From assembly GCF_003597395.2 (NCBI RefSeq), contig NC_133770.1, positions 27,858,297 through 27,922,296 on the forward strand: a DNA stretch of 64,000 bases, read 5' to 3'. Below, one piece after another: positions 34,353 through 46,140 of this stretch (positions are counted from its first letter, which is position 1; each line of letters opens with the position of its first letter). Made by a program: the position numbers and the translations under genes. A model generated the notes under the pieces. It was not told the origin of the DNA. It did no database searches and was given only the letters and a program-made list of their open reading frames with translations. The DNA comes from Chelonoidis abingdonii. Its lineage: Eukaryota > Chordata > Testudines > Testudinidae.

Positions 34353-35604
34353 TGTGATAGGTTCCCCCTGGGGTGCCACCTGGAACTGGGATACCACCGA
34401 GTGCTCCCAACCCATCAGTGCTGTGAGAAGTTTCCAAGCCCTATCCAGCTTGTACTTTCACCAGCATACATACAGCTCACACACTCAGCTGCAGTTACAT
34501 GCAGGCTCTTCAACCAGCCCCTGCATGAGAAGGCTTCAACTAGGGTACATCTCAGTTCCTAAGGTACACCTTGCCTCTGGAGTATAAACCCAAAATTATA
34601 CCGCCTTGTGCTGCACAGGGAACTATACAGAGTAAGCTCATAAAATTCTCCCCCCCCTCACTCTGGAGAGGAATATGCAACAGCTTACTTCCCCTGAGTT
34701 ATGATTGCCACACACTGGTTTTAGAGAAGAAAAAACAAGTTTATTAACTACAAAAGATAGATTTTAAGTGATTATAAGGGATAGCAAACAGATCAAAGCA
34801 GATTACCTAGCAAATAAACAAAAAATGCAAACTAAGCTTAATATACTAAATAGATTGGATATAAATAGCAGATTCTCACCCTAAGTGATGATACAAGGAG
34901 GCCGCAGATTTTAAAGGTGCAAGCTGCACTTGCTTTACAGCTTGGAATCCTTAGGTGTTCCATTCACAGGCTAAAAATCCCTTTAGCCTGGATCCAGCAT
35001 TTCCCCCAGTTCAATCTTTGTTCCTTGAGTGTTTCCAGGAGTCTTCTTGGGTGCAGAGTCAGTGAAAAACCATGATGATGTCACTATCCTGCCTTATATA
35101 GCTTTTGTGTATGACGGGATGCCCTTGTTTCAAAGATTGGTTCTCATGTCAGTCAGTGGACAAATACAGACTTCCAAGATGGAGTCCAGCACCAGATGAT
35201 CTGGTCACATGGCTCTGTAAAGTCACAGCAGCCATCCCCCACTTGCTGTTTGGCATGTTCACAGGAAGGCTAACCAGGTGGGACATAAGCTTCTCCTAAG
35301 GTCTATTGTTTCTTCCTAATTGCTCATTAGCATGAATGGGCCGTTCCCAGCCAGCCATCTTGACTGAGAATATTTTGCCTAATGAGTATTGCCCAGGAAT
35401 AGCTCTTTGTGAAATAAATACATAGTCAATATTCATAACTTTGGGTACAAAAATGATACATGCATACAAATAGCGTAATCATATTCAGCAAATCATAACC
35501 TTTCCAATGACACCTCACATGCCTTACCATGCATAAAAGATATCATAAATATATCATCATATCATAATAATATCATGGTGAAGAATATGGGATGCAGTTT
35601 CACA
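34353..35604 (-). mobile_element. Solo LTR (1.25 kb), minus orientation
   Basis: The ends are TGTGATAGGTTCC and GATGCAGTTTCACA. The flanks GTAGG (34348-34352) and GTAGA (35605-35609) match at 4 of 5 bases. Orientation comes from a minus-strand TATA box (CTATATAAGGCAGG, near 35090-35103) and, downstream of it, a minus-strand AATAAA (TTTATT at 34740-34745). The body is a common turtle LTR (CAAGTTTATTAACTACAAAA). No gag/pol sequence adjoins it. Confidence 0.8.
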
Positions 35605-36911
35605 GTAGAATATGCAGAAAAGAATTTTCTATAATAATATTAGCCTGTAAAAGGAGAGGCATGTGTTAGATGACTGGAGTCCGAGACAAGATGTGAAGAG
35701 ATGTGACATCTATGAACCAGATCACTGAGTTTATAAAAAGAAAGACAATTTTTCATTGGATATTAAAGTAGAATTGTCTGGTGACTGGAGGATGTGAGCA
35801 TAGCTTTTTGACTATATGACCAGGCAGGCAGCCATATCGTATAGGCTGGGGAGATGGGACTTGAGGACATCATGGGAAAAGACAGTTTGGATGAGAGGAG
35901 AGTAACGTGGATAAGAATTTCAATAGATACAAAGCAGTGAGGAAGAGAAGTGAGAGGCAGATTAGAAGACAAGGGAAATATAGGAGTTGCAGGACAGCCC
36001 AAGGTTACAGAGCAGAGAGACAAAGGGTAAGTCAGATTTTCGGAGGCAGTCAGGTTGTTGTGTATGAGGATGTTTCCCTTGCCCAAGAGAAAAAAAAAAC
36101 CCTCTCTACTTCTATCCTCCCCCATACGTATAAGTAGTCTTTGCTCATTCAAGTAGTCCCATGAACATCCCCTTCTCTCACACTGACTATTGGCTTCACT
36201 GGGACTATTCACCGGAATATGGACTACTTGAGTTGCAATTTGAAGGATCAGGCCCCCATTCCTAAAATGCCCTGGACTTGCTCCTCCTCTCACTCATACC
36301 AGTTTTACAATGAGTTCAATGTAATTACTGCTGATTTACCCCATTATAAGTTAGAGGAGAATCAGGCCTACACTTTTCATTACAAGCTACCTAGGGTAAC
36401 CATATAAGGTCTTTTGATCCTTAGCATTGTCTGCAAAATTCTTCATTAATGATTCAATCCAGTGAGACAGAGAAAACCTAGACGTTATAGTCTGTTAATA
36501 TCCCACACATACCTGCCCTGTTAAGAGTGTGACTCACCAAGCTGAAGTCATGGTGCCTTTGCTTTGTTAATGTCTGCAGGAACCCTGAAGCTTTTACTGT
36601 AACTCAAGGAAGAAACCGACACACTCACTTAAAGGGTTGTTTCCCAAAAGCGTCACTATGCTGAGTATTTTTGTACGTGCATCACAATTGCCATAGATAC
36701 AAGCCTCAAGATGTACTTTATTCGTTGTTTTGCCCAGGGACAGCTTTCAGCAATGTGAATACCTGGGTTGAGATACTATCACTCTGTAGTCTGAAAGAAG
36801 CATATATATGAAAAGCATACTGTAAAATAATATATTTATATTTGCTTCCTCAATAGCTGTGTCTGTTCTGATCTGACACTTTTTGGGATGATACTTAAGA
36901 AAATAGCTCAA
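35605..36911. other. Unique or unassigned DNA
   Basis: The minus strand holds a 176-codon open frame (35763-36293), which I reject as a gene. GAGAGGCAGATTAGAAGACA-type sequence suggests an unnamed old repeat at 35690-36040. At 36175-36260 there are short palindrome relics. Confidence 0.35.
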
Positions 36912-37290
36912 AGGCAGTATGACTTAGTGGAATAAACATGAAACTGGACGACAAGACTTCCTGGTTTGTAATCTCGCCTGCTGATTTACTATTTATTAAT
37001 AATTATTTTTATTACTATTTTTATTTGCATTTCAATACCACCTAGAGGCCCTGGTGCTATTTTGGCTCATAGTAAGAGACTTGTTTCTTTCCAGAACAGT
37101 CTTTGAAAAACTTACAGTCTAAATAGACAAGACAGACGGTGGAGCAGAGGTACAGAGGAATCAAGTGACTTGCCCAATATCAGCCAGCAAGTGAGCTGTT
37201 GTAGAGCTGGGAACAGATTTGTTAAGTACTTTGAGATAGTTGGATGGTGAACACTATGACACTGCAAAGGATTAAAGCCTATGTATTATT
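36912..37290 (+). mobile_element. MIR/tRNA-like SINE, split by an L2-like tail (minus)
   Basis: GGCAGTATGACTTAGTGGAA at 36913 is a tRNA-derived SINE head, and AAGTACTTTGAGATAGTTGG (from about 37224) is its 3' part, ending TATTATTTTG near 37290. In between, about 36988-37220, lies a minus-strand insertion with CACCTAGAGGCCCTGGTGC, CTTACAGTCTAAATAGACAA and AAGTGACTTGCCCAATATCA. The two SINE halves fit on either side of the insert. Confidence 0.6.
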
Positions 37291-37529
37291 TTGGGAACTG
37301 TTAAATTATTTCATTTGTAAAACTGTCCAGGTTGAGCCATTAAGGGCCACAATGTAATAATTTATGCACTGCAGTGCTCCACAGTTTACCAGCATGTGGG
37401 GGATATGGTGATCATTATCTGGCTGCTGTTGAAGAAATGTAGACTTTAGGGTGACTCCTGCACAGGGATGCTGATTGGAATTACAGCTGCTAGAGAAAAG
37501 ATAATGACCCACATTAAGCTTTCCATATT
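37291..37529. other. Unique DNA
   Basis: Nothing recognised. Confidence 0.35.
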
Positions 37530-37740
37530 TGATAAGTGTAGAAAAATGAAAAATATTTTCTGGGAAATTTTTCAATTTTTGTCTCTATGTTTTTAATTAA
37601 TTTTTTGGGTGGATTTTTTTCTGGGTTTTCAACAAAAAAATAAAATTGCATTTTTTTCAGATTTTGCATTGAAAAACTGAAAATGAACACTTTGCACAAA
37701 AATATTTTGGCAATACTTTTTGAACAGTTCTAATATTTTA
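37530..37740. repeat. AT-rich dispersed repeat (AAATTTTTC blocks)
   Basis: GAAAAATATTTTCTGGGAAA, TTTTTCAATTTTTGTC and GCATTGAAAAACTGAAAATG repeat GAAAAAT/ATTTTTC words on both strands. It is the same style as 29310 and 59590. It lies within a minus-strand open frame that is not a gene. Confidence 0.5.
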
Positions 37741-37904
37741 TACTAGGTAAATATAGGTTATTTTTTGGTGGGTTAAAGCTGAGTATTTCAGGGATGACAT
37801 ACATATATAAATGTTACATAGCACCTCACACAAACTATGGCTGGAATCTGATGGGGAAAGGCATTAGGATTCCAGAATAATTTGATTTGTTAAAACCATC
37901 ACTC

Positions 37905-38330
37905 ACCCAGTGATATAGTCCAGTGGGTCAGGTGCCAGCCTTGGACTACAGAGACCTGAGCAGAATGCCCTGCTCCACCACAGACTTCCTATGTGAGTGT
38001 GGACAAGTCACGTAGAGCTTGTCTATACAGTGCAACAGTGTGGGCTATAAGAATATGAATTCTGTTGTTTGCTAACTGGCCCATGTAGACCCAGTTGGTG
38101 TGCACTAGGGGCATTTTGATTAGTTGCTGGGCATTAGAATTCACAACCCCACAGTGTACAATGCTGCACAAAGCCCGTAGTCTCTCAGTACTTCAGATAA
38201 CCATCTGTAGAATGGGAATAATGTCACTTTGCTACCTCAGAGGGGTCTTGTGAGGGTAAATACATTATAGATTGTGAGGTACTTTGTTAACAAGGACTAT
38301 ACAAGTACCTAAGAGAGATTCTGTTGCTAA
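37905..38330 (+). mobile_element. MIR-like SINE split by a MITE
   Basis: The left part carries GTGATATAGTCCAGTGGGTC and GGACTACAGAGACCTGAGCA and ends GTGGACAAGTCACGTA. The right part resumes GTAGTCTCTCAGTACTTCAG with ATCTGTAGAATGGGAATAAT and GAGGTACTTTGTTAAC. The intact family reads straight across (CAAGTCACTTAGTCTCTCTG), so 38015-38176 is an insertion. Confidence 0.75.
38015..38176. mobile_element. Short MITE inserted in a MIR-like SINE
   Basis: The left end GAGCTTGTCTATACAGTGC and the inverse of the right end GGGCTTTGTGCAGCATTG are imperfect inverted repeats, both leading to GAATTCT inside. The host sequence repeats only CGTA on both sides, so the target duplication is eroded. The element is 162 bp and non-coding. 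Confidence 0.65.
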
Positions 38331-39648
38331 GAAATATTAATAATGTGATTTTTGTGATGCCCCTAGAAACAGGCTAGTGTTTCCTGTGTGACAGCAGCAG
38401 AGCCTGTGTCAAGCACCATTTGCAGAAATCTGCTGATATCAGCAATTCTGGTGCACATGCAAGGAAATAAACATAGCAGAACCACATTCATCTTAGCTCC
38501 ACTTAAAACACTGGGGCAGAGATTACCCACTGGGAAAGGACATCAGCAGTGGAAGCATTCCTCACTCCCCTCTCTCCCCCTCCTGCCCAGCTTTAAAACA
38601 AGAAATTCCAGACAATGGAAAGTTAAGAAAATTAAAACACTATGTCCAGGAGTGTGTTTCCTTTAATACACGTTTAGATATTTAAGCATTGATTATATTG
38701 CTTTTCGTTCATTGGGATTGTTGATTTTTGCGTGTCTAAGCATCTGGTTATTGGATATGTTTATATGAAGTTAAGGCCAGATTGCCTACATATACTACAC
38801 ACACTTCTGTGGGGAAGTACAGAAATCTTATGTAGATCTAAGTCTGTCTCTCATGCATACTTAGGCTGAGAGAACTGCAAAACTAAGCATTTCTGATGCT
38901 CAAAGAATGCACATGGAGACAAATCTAACCTTATGATTACTCCTATCTCTCCTATAAACATATTGTAAATCATTATTGTATGGAAAGCTGTCTCATTACA
39001 TTGATTGCAGATAACTGATGATATTTTAAACAAGAGAAAAATGAAGTCCTTCTACGCCTGACATTTTCATCCCCCTTAGCTAATTTTCAGTGTCAGAGAC
39101 AGTTTATGCGAAAGTGCTGAAGTGTTACTTCCCTGGATTTGCAAAATGAATTAAGCTATCTATCCATCTCCAAATATTGATGTGGTCTTTATTCTGTGTG
39201 CTAGTGGGGAGAGAAATTGTTTTCTAGGGGAAAGATATTGGCTATTATATTTAATTATTAATAGTTATGCTCATGTTTTAAAGGCATATCTGACCTAGAC
39301 CGTATTTTAAGGTTCTGTATTACACAGAGCTGTAACTCTCTATTCAAAATGGAGACACACTCTGGTCAGTCCATTGCCTTCAGCTAATGTTACCTCTCAG
39401 TTTTCAGCCAGGGCCATACAGTAGGATTGTTAGTGCAGATGCAAGTTAGGTAGACAAATCTAGAAGCATATTAATGAAAGGCCTGATAGAGAATCTCCCA
39501 GTCGCTCTAAAGATGTTGTGCCCAGGAAATTAAATGGATTATGCGGTGAACACAGCACATTCCTTCTTGCTGTCCCCATGATACTGCATGAGTCACTCAT
39601 AGAAATATGAGATCCAATAAATAGGAAAAGCTATACTCTGGGCCTGCG
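38331..39648. other. Unique DNA
   Basis: No gene or repeat recognised. Confidence 0.35.
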
Positions 39649-39945
39649 GTGTTGGCAACCCTAAATGTTCAGAAATCATGAGTCAGGCCCCATAAATCAT
39701 GAGATGGATTAAAAAAATTATGAGATTAAATAAAAAGTACGTATGGACTTCTTTTTATTGGCCTTCTGATTTTTTGAGCCCTTAGAGTTCACATTTGCCA
39801 GTTTTATTCCATGACCATAAGAGTTAGAAACTTATTCATAAAAAATGAAAACTGAGATTCTCACATTTTCACATGATTCCACTAGTGCAGGCATTAAGGA
39901 AAAAAACCCAAATATTGCAAGACTTACGGTAAAATCAAGAAATGG
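39649..39945 (+). repeat. Dispersed repeat, GTTGGCAACCC family, copy 2
   Basis: GGTGTTGGCAACCCTAAATG, ATCATGAGTCAGGCCCCATA, TTTTTTGAGCCCTTAGAG and GAAAACTGAGATTCTCACAT align in order with copy 1 at 1291-1605. Confidence 0.7.
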
Positions 39946-40334
39946 TAATACCGAGCCTAATTCTACACTCAGTGACAACTGCGTAAATCCAGAGAAATGC
40001 TGCTGACTTGAATATGTTACCGTACAATTATACCCAGGCCACTGAGATGACGATCTTGCCCTCTGAGAGGTTTTGCACATGTAAGTGTTTTAAAATCAGC
40101 ATTGCTACTTTTGCATTAGATAAAAACACATAGTATCATGAGCAGATTTTTGTGGGGTAGGGGAGCGGAAAAAAAACTATCTGCATAGTCAGACGACTCA
40201 TCCCTGGTTTCCACTGGCTTGTGATTGCAGTTCCCTGGCAGTGGTATGGTTGCTTGAGCAAGCTTTGTGTAACACCTGTTCCAACAGGGGGCCCAGAGTT
40301 GGCAAATACAGTCACAAAAGTGGGTGGGGCTAGC
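39946..40334. other. Unique DNA
   Basis: It holds a weak palindrome relic at 39955-40065 and no gene. Confidence 0.35.
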
Positions 40335-40415
40335 CCAGAAGTTTAGTGGACAGAGCACTGGAGTAGGACTCAGTAGATGTAAGTTGTACTCCCAGTGGAT
40401 GAGTGAATCCACTCA
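40335..40415 (+). mobile_element. MIR/tRNA-like SINE fragment
   Basis: AGAAGTTTAGTGGACAGAGC, ACTGGAGTAGGACTCAG and TTGTACTCCCAGTGG follow the tRNA-derived head of this SINE group. Confidence 0.5.
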
Positions 40416-41071
40416 TAAGTAGGGCTGCCTCTGGGCAAAAAGTGCCAATTGCAGCTCCCTTGGGAGTAAATTTGAATCTGTCTGTGTCTGAAGCGCTGCT
40501 GGGTTTTGCTTTATTTGCATAGCTCCTGATCCAGCAGGCGATTTTCATTCAGCAAAGCACTTAAATACATGCTGTAATGCTTTGGTGAACTGGAGCCTTA
40601 ATGATTATTTGCTACGAATTATTGCTGAGCACTTCCTTCCGCCCCTCTGAATCCAGATCTGGGTCTGAATTTTACAGCTGCCACCACATCTCTACAGTTG
40701 GCAGAACTGTCCGCCCCCCCCGATTCTTATGGGAGTGGTTTAAGACTTCAGATCTGAATCTCACTGCTGAGACTCACTACCAACAATTGGCAGTGTCACC
40801 TTATTTAGGCTACTCGGTTAGCTTGATTTCCTCTTTTAGAGAGAAAATCACCCAGGTGCAAAGAGTGAGCACAAATTTATACACCGCCCTGTGGGGCTTA
40901 AATGGTAAATAAGTGTTGTGCTGGCCCTCTGGACAAAACTGAATTTTACCTTTAGGCTTCAATTCTTCTCCCCTTGATGTCAGTAGGAGTTTTGCCATTG
41001 ACTTCAATGGAAGCAAAATCATGCCTTTAGTAAACTAAATATACCGGTGCTTTGAAACCTTCCAGAGAAAA

Positions 41072-41074
<3 letters not shown>
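40416..41074. other. Unique DNA with palindrome relics
   Basis: GCAAAGCACTTAAATACATG ... GCTTTGGTGAACTGGAG (40550-40598) and CCATTGACTTCAATGGAAGC (40996-41015) belong to the short palindrome families. Confidence 0.45.

Positions 41075-41112
<38 letters not shown>
41075..41112. repeat. (AC)n microsatellite
   Basis: About 19 uninterrupted AC units. Confidence 0.95.
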
Positions 41113-41117
<5 letters not shown>

Positions 41118-41520
41118 TATCAATGGCAACAGAAATTCTTTGTTAATGACTCTTTTGTTAATACAATCTTGAAGGAAACGCAGTCACGTAAATTAAAACA
41201 CTGCAAAGTAACAGTGCCCCATTACAATGAATCAGTCACCAATCCAAGTTTTCTGTTAGCAAATTGTAGCCCTTAGCAACAGCAGACTGATTAATATTGA
41301 AACTGCCTTCAGTACAGGGATTCTGTGTCAAGAGACAGGACCTATGTATTACTCACAAAGGCCTTCTGTAAATGCTGATCTCACTTTTGGTAATGCAGTT
41401 TCATTCTGACAATGTATCAAAATGTACCAGCTTAAAGATTATCAGGAGAGAGTTTAAATTGTTTGTGAAAATTTAGATACGAGTGCACATAAGGCTTGGT
41501 TCCCATTGTTCTCACATGCT

Positions 41521-41641
41521 TAGGGTGACCAGATAGCAATTGTGAAAAAATGGGACAGGGGGTGGAGGATAATAGGCATCTAGATAAGAAAAAGTCCCAA
41601 AAAATGGAGACATCTTTAAAAAGGGGACATCTGGCTATATG
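41521..41641. mobile_element. Short MITE (TAGGGTGACCAGAT ends)
   Basis: TAGGGTGACCAGATAGCAAT on the left and GGGGACATCTGGCTAT on the right are imperfect inverted repeats. The interior TAAGAAAAAGTCCC and AAATGGGACAGGGGGTGG is that of a very common turtle MITE. Confidence 0.75.
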
Positions 41642-43014
41642 ACTGGATCTAAACACTATATGTAGCATTGGGAAAATATTTTTGCAGGCTTTTCTGCCTA
41701 CTGCCTCACTTCTCTTTCTGTCTCAAGTAAATCTTTCACATTTCTTTCACAATCAAAATATTTTTCTCATTGTGATTTCAGAAAGCCTGACATTAAAACA
41801 TATTTTGAAATCCATAACACGGTATTCAGAGTTAAACTTTGCTCAGCGACAGATCATTAGTTTACTTGCTGCATGCCTCTGAATACTTTGTACCAGTAAA
41901 TATAACAAACTCATGATAATTACCATGTGCAACATGTTTGTGTTCAAATACGACCTTGAACTTACTTCTCAAACATTTCAGAAATTCCAGCAATTTGATG
42001 TTCTTTGCAAGCTACTAAAATAATCTCAATTTGAACTGTGTAACTCAGATACCGATATTTCAAAATGACCTAGTGTAGCTGTTTTGATTCTTTTAACTTT
42101 GTGTTTAGCTAGTTTTCTGTAGCCCAGTGAGTCATGCAATCCTATGACTGTCTAGGCATTTTTCCAATCCAAAGGGCTATTAAAAGCTTTGACAAAGAAC
42201 CTGGAGCTGCTTTGGAATGCAGTAAAAAGGACAGCCTGTATGTTTGTTAACACACTGACATAGACCAAACAATCAGATAATAAGCTCATTTTGCTAAGTT
42301 GTAAATATTTTTATACTATTGAAAATACTAGAGTATTTTAGAAATAAATGGGCCCAGATCCTCAGCTATAAACAGAGAAACACACTGGGCAAGTCAAAGA
42401 CTACAATAGAGGCACAGAGCTTACCTGTTTGTGCCTCTGACTCTGGTGCTGCTGTAAGTGAGGCTGGTCCCTCAGCACAAGTTAGAGCAGCTTCAGAGCT
42501 GCTCCAATTTACATCGGATGCTGGTGGTAAATGGCAGTTGGGGATCATTGCTACATCGGAATATCATGGGCATGGTCTCTGAATTTGTCCCCGAAATGAT
42601 AGGAAGATGGTGGGGTCATGTCAGAATCTCAAAACTGGTGTTGTGCCACCATACTGGGATAATCCTCCCATGGTTGTTTTTTGCTGGGTCTATAGCCAGA
42701 AACTGCTGGGGTTGCAGCAGTGGACTGAATGGCTCAGGGAATAGGCCGTGGGATGTGAAGGCTTTCACAGTTAGATGCTACAATAATTAACAGCCAGCCA
42801 TCAAAAGGCATCACCATCCACTGGATGGAGGTGGCCTCTATGAAACAAGTTGGGAGCCTCAGTTCAGTTCCTAGTGGACAGGTGCCCCATCACAAAACCA
42901 TTACTACAGTCAACTGGTAGCTTTGTTGGCAGCCTCGGCATTCAAGTCTAGGACTGAATGGGCATAGAAAATGAATTGTCCCATCATCTGTAAAGACCAT
43001 GGTGTGGAACCTAA
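41642..43014. other. Mostly unique DNA
   Basis: No gene. Open frames in 42319-42790 overlap one another on both strands and have no domain or splice support. Confidence 0.35.
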
Positions 43015-43380
43015 GTGAGTAACTCCAGGAAGGGCTGTGGACCGGGGAGGGGGGTCAGGGATCAAGGAGGGGCATGTCCTCCCAATCAGTGGGGGCACAG
43101 AACTCAGATGGGGTGGGGAGAGCAAGCTCCTCCAGGCCAGCTAGGACAGGAGATGACAGCTCCTCCGGCCTTGGGGCTGTGGCAGAGGGAGGAGATACAG
43201 TTCCTCTGGCTGCCAGAGGAAAGCAAGCTCCACATGCCCTGGGGCCATGGCAGCGAGAGCCAGCTCCTCTGGCAACAGAGTGGGGGAACGAGGGGGGAAG
43301 GGAGAGGCAGAGAGCCAGCTCGTCCAGCCACAGGAGAGACAGAAAGTGCCCCTCCAAAACTGGCCACATTTTTATTCCTG
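43015..43380. repeat. GC-rich degenerate tandem repeat
   Basis: A unit of roughly 60 bp containing AGCTCCTCYGGC and GGGGCYRTGGCAG recurs about four times with divergence (for example near 43158, 43195, 43237, 43258). Overlapping open frames on both strands are a by-product of the high GC content. Confidence 0.55.
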
Positions 43381-45880
43381 TCCATTAGCAAAACAGCATG
43401 TGGAAGGTCACACTGTCAGAACTTATGCTGCCCCTAGTCAGTGGATAACTAAATTCCATTCTCCTTTGCCCTCAGCACTACATTCATAAACAGTTAAAAT
43501 TAGAGAAACACTGTGCCTGAGCTAAAAGCAGCAGCCAGTTACACTTCTCCAGTGTCTGTATTCTTCCAGAGCACCGATGTTGCTTTTAATAACAAAGTGA
43601 AAGTGACACTGGTACCAGTCATTAATATCCCTGTACACACATTTGCATTCAGTTTCTCTTGCCTCTTTCCTAATTTAGCTCCTGTCCACACTAGAATTCA
43701 AAACATGTTAGCCACAGCTATGTATAAATGTGGTTGTAGTCAAGATTCCAGCATACTTTCCTGACCAGTATTGACAAGGGAGTTTTTATTGTTGTTATTG
43801 TTTTGGGGGTTTTATTCTGAAAACAGTGAAAACCACACTATGCTGTAGACTACAGGCCAGATCTACTGGTGGTGTAAATCAACTGATGTCAATGGAGCTA
43901 CACCAATTTATACTAGCTGAGGCACTACTTTTCTAGATAGTCTACAGCATAGTTTCACAGCCCAGTTATAACAGTAGGCAGAAACATGTGACATATTTTA
44001 AGTACATTGCTTTATTAATTGTTGGAAGGTGCTCAGAGGCTATGGTGATGGGTGCATTATATGAACCTGAATAGAACAGAAACAAATTCTCCAACTATCA
44101 AGGAAACTGGATGAGAATCCTTCTAGATAGGCAGAATGGTTTCAATCCCAGTGAAAAGAGTTCCTTGGAGCCCTGAGTTCATGTTCCCCATAGCATCTAG
44201 ACATCATGCTTATTTCTTGTTTTTGAGAAATCAAAAGTTGAAAAGCTAGCTGAAAAAAGTAGTAAGAAGCACTAAACAAGACTATACACAATGATTTGTG
44301 CTTCAATAATCTACAATAAAGGGAGAGAGGTTTGAGTTAACATTCTGATTTGATTTGTCAGATATATGGCCTAATTCTCCACTGATACTCCAGATTTACA
44401 CCTGTGTAACTCCACTGAAAAACTGAAGAAACCAGGTCAAACTTCAGTACATCAGTTCTCTATTTTGAGGGATCATGAAAATCAAGACTGGACATTACGG
44501 GGGGCAAGTGTCTGTACCATAGTTAAGGTTGAAGCACTGTCACTGTCTGAAGCTGAATTTTCTAACCTCTCTGAAATTCACACACATAGGTCAGAGTGGC
44601 CTGGAAATTGGTAAGCTAGTTTGTGGCCTGGGGTAGAAAGTGTGATGCAAATTGGAGGTCGTTGGCTTAATGAATTCCTGAGATATAAATCACCACCTCC
44701 CATGAGCTGTTTTAAAATGCCAACTTTCTCATAATGCTTTTTTGCACAGAGACAGGGGAAAATACCAGACCACACTTCCCTTGCAGAACCAGAAAGAGAA
44801 TCCAAGAATCCTGCTTGCAATATGTGTTAGCTGAAGTGGTAGAGGGCTGTGGTGTGGATGTGAAGGTCCAATGTGCAAATTCTGTTGCTGACCTACACTG
44901 GGGACATTATGGTTCCAGAGGATGGTATTTACCATGTGCCATTTTAGTTTAGATATGAGAGGTTTAAAACTGCATTGTGAATCCTCTCTAAAAATCTACC
45001 CTCAAAATCAGATCAGTCTCAGAACAGATAGGTCAGGAGCCTGACACAAAAGAACGGTTGGCAAGGTTGCAACAGACAAACAAGCTTGAGAGAGAAGATG
45101 CTGTGATCATCCTGAGAGACTCCTTACTGTGGAGGGAAAGCGGGAGTCAGGTTAAGATTGTGTTCTGCTGGGTAAGAAATGTCAGCTCAACTCTTAATGT
45201 CAAAAATCAGATATTCTTGTCATATCTGATCTTTGGTGTGGGCACTCGTATATTGGAGAAATATTCTGGGCCAGGTAATCAGTTTGAGTAAACTGGTATA
45301 ACTCAGTTGACTTGGGTGGAGCTACACCAATTTAGGCCAACTGAGGATATGACCCTCTATCTCTAGATGAAAAAAATTTCAATCATCATTGAAGTTGTGG
45401 TTCTTTATGATGTGTTCCATTTTAATTTTGGCCTTCAACAGATTTTGAATGGTAACAGTGCTGTGCTCTAGGCCTCTCTGTTTAATGCAATGGAACAGTT
45501 GTGCAACTGAAGAGTGCATGTTGGATGGAGTTCAAACTCCTTCAGATAATGAGTTTGGGGTTTTTTCAGTCTCCAAACTATTTTTGCAGCCCTACTATCA
45601 ATTAAAGGAATATTTTCACCTTCTAAGAAACTCTTATCTTTAATACAGTATTTCTTGCACCACATCTTACCACAAATTTGCCACAAGAGCCATGATTCAT
45701 AACCATGTCATGCATTTTGGCTTGCTTGAAACGATGATACCATGTTAAGGAAGGCAACATGCTTTAAAAGTGGTTAACACATTTTGCATCTAAATTACAA
45801 CTTCCTTAACACTTTTACACAGGGCTTTTTACAGGGTTAGCTACAGAACCATGTCCCACACTGATCTCCAGTGATCCCTT
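43381..45880. other. Unique DNA with scattered short palindromes
   Basis: Palindrome-group members: 43860-43925 (GGTGTAAATCAACTGATGTC / ACACCAATTTATACTAGC), 44370-44430 and 45270-45355 (GGAGCTACACCAATTTAGGC). No gene is supported. Confidence 0.45.
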
Positions 45881-46140
45881 AATACAGTGATTCCCCAACT
45901 CCAAATTTGCCTCAGTGCTTCCCCTCAGTTTTCCCGAGTTCTCCTTCTCAGCCACCAAGTTTACCCCCTCTGAGCCTTACATTGTCCCACTGCCTGCATA
46001 GATTTCCCCCACTGTTTCTCTAGTTTGTTCCAATGCTCTGTCTTAACCCCAATTTTCCCCAACACTTCCTCTCACCCCATGTTTACCCCAGTGGGTCCCT
46101 TCACACATGGCCAGTTTGCCCCCGAACACCATCTCTGGAA
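45881..46140. repeat. Pyrimidine-rich degenerate repeat
   Basis: Words such as TTTCCCCCACTG, TTTTCCCCAACACTTCC and GTTTACCCCAGTG recur at irregular spacing. It is probably low-complexity expansion. Confidence 0.4.

Noticed and set aside
35763..36293. Open frame of 176 codons, minus strand
   Set aside because: No recognisable domain, no splice or promoter context, and the composition matches flanking DNA. It probably covers an unnamed old repeat.
36912..36985. Possible tRNA gene
   Set aside because: Box-A-like head only, embedded in a SINE. No cloverleaf or 3' half of a tRNA.
43015..43437. Overlapping open frames of 95-140 codons on both strands
   Set aside because: Produced by GC-rich degenerate tandem repeats. 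Simultaneous long frames on both strands are a composition effect.
45019..45176. Possible exon ending at GGTAAGAAAT
   Set aside because: No credible polypyrimidine tract or acceptor upstream. The frame has no coding look.
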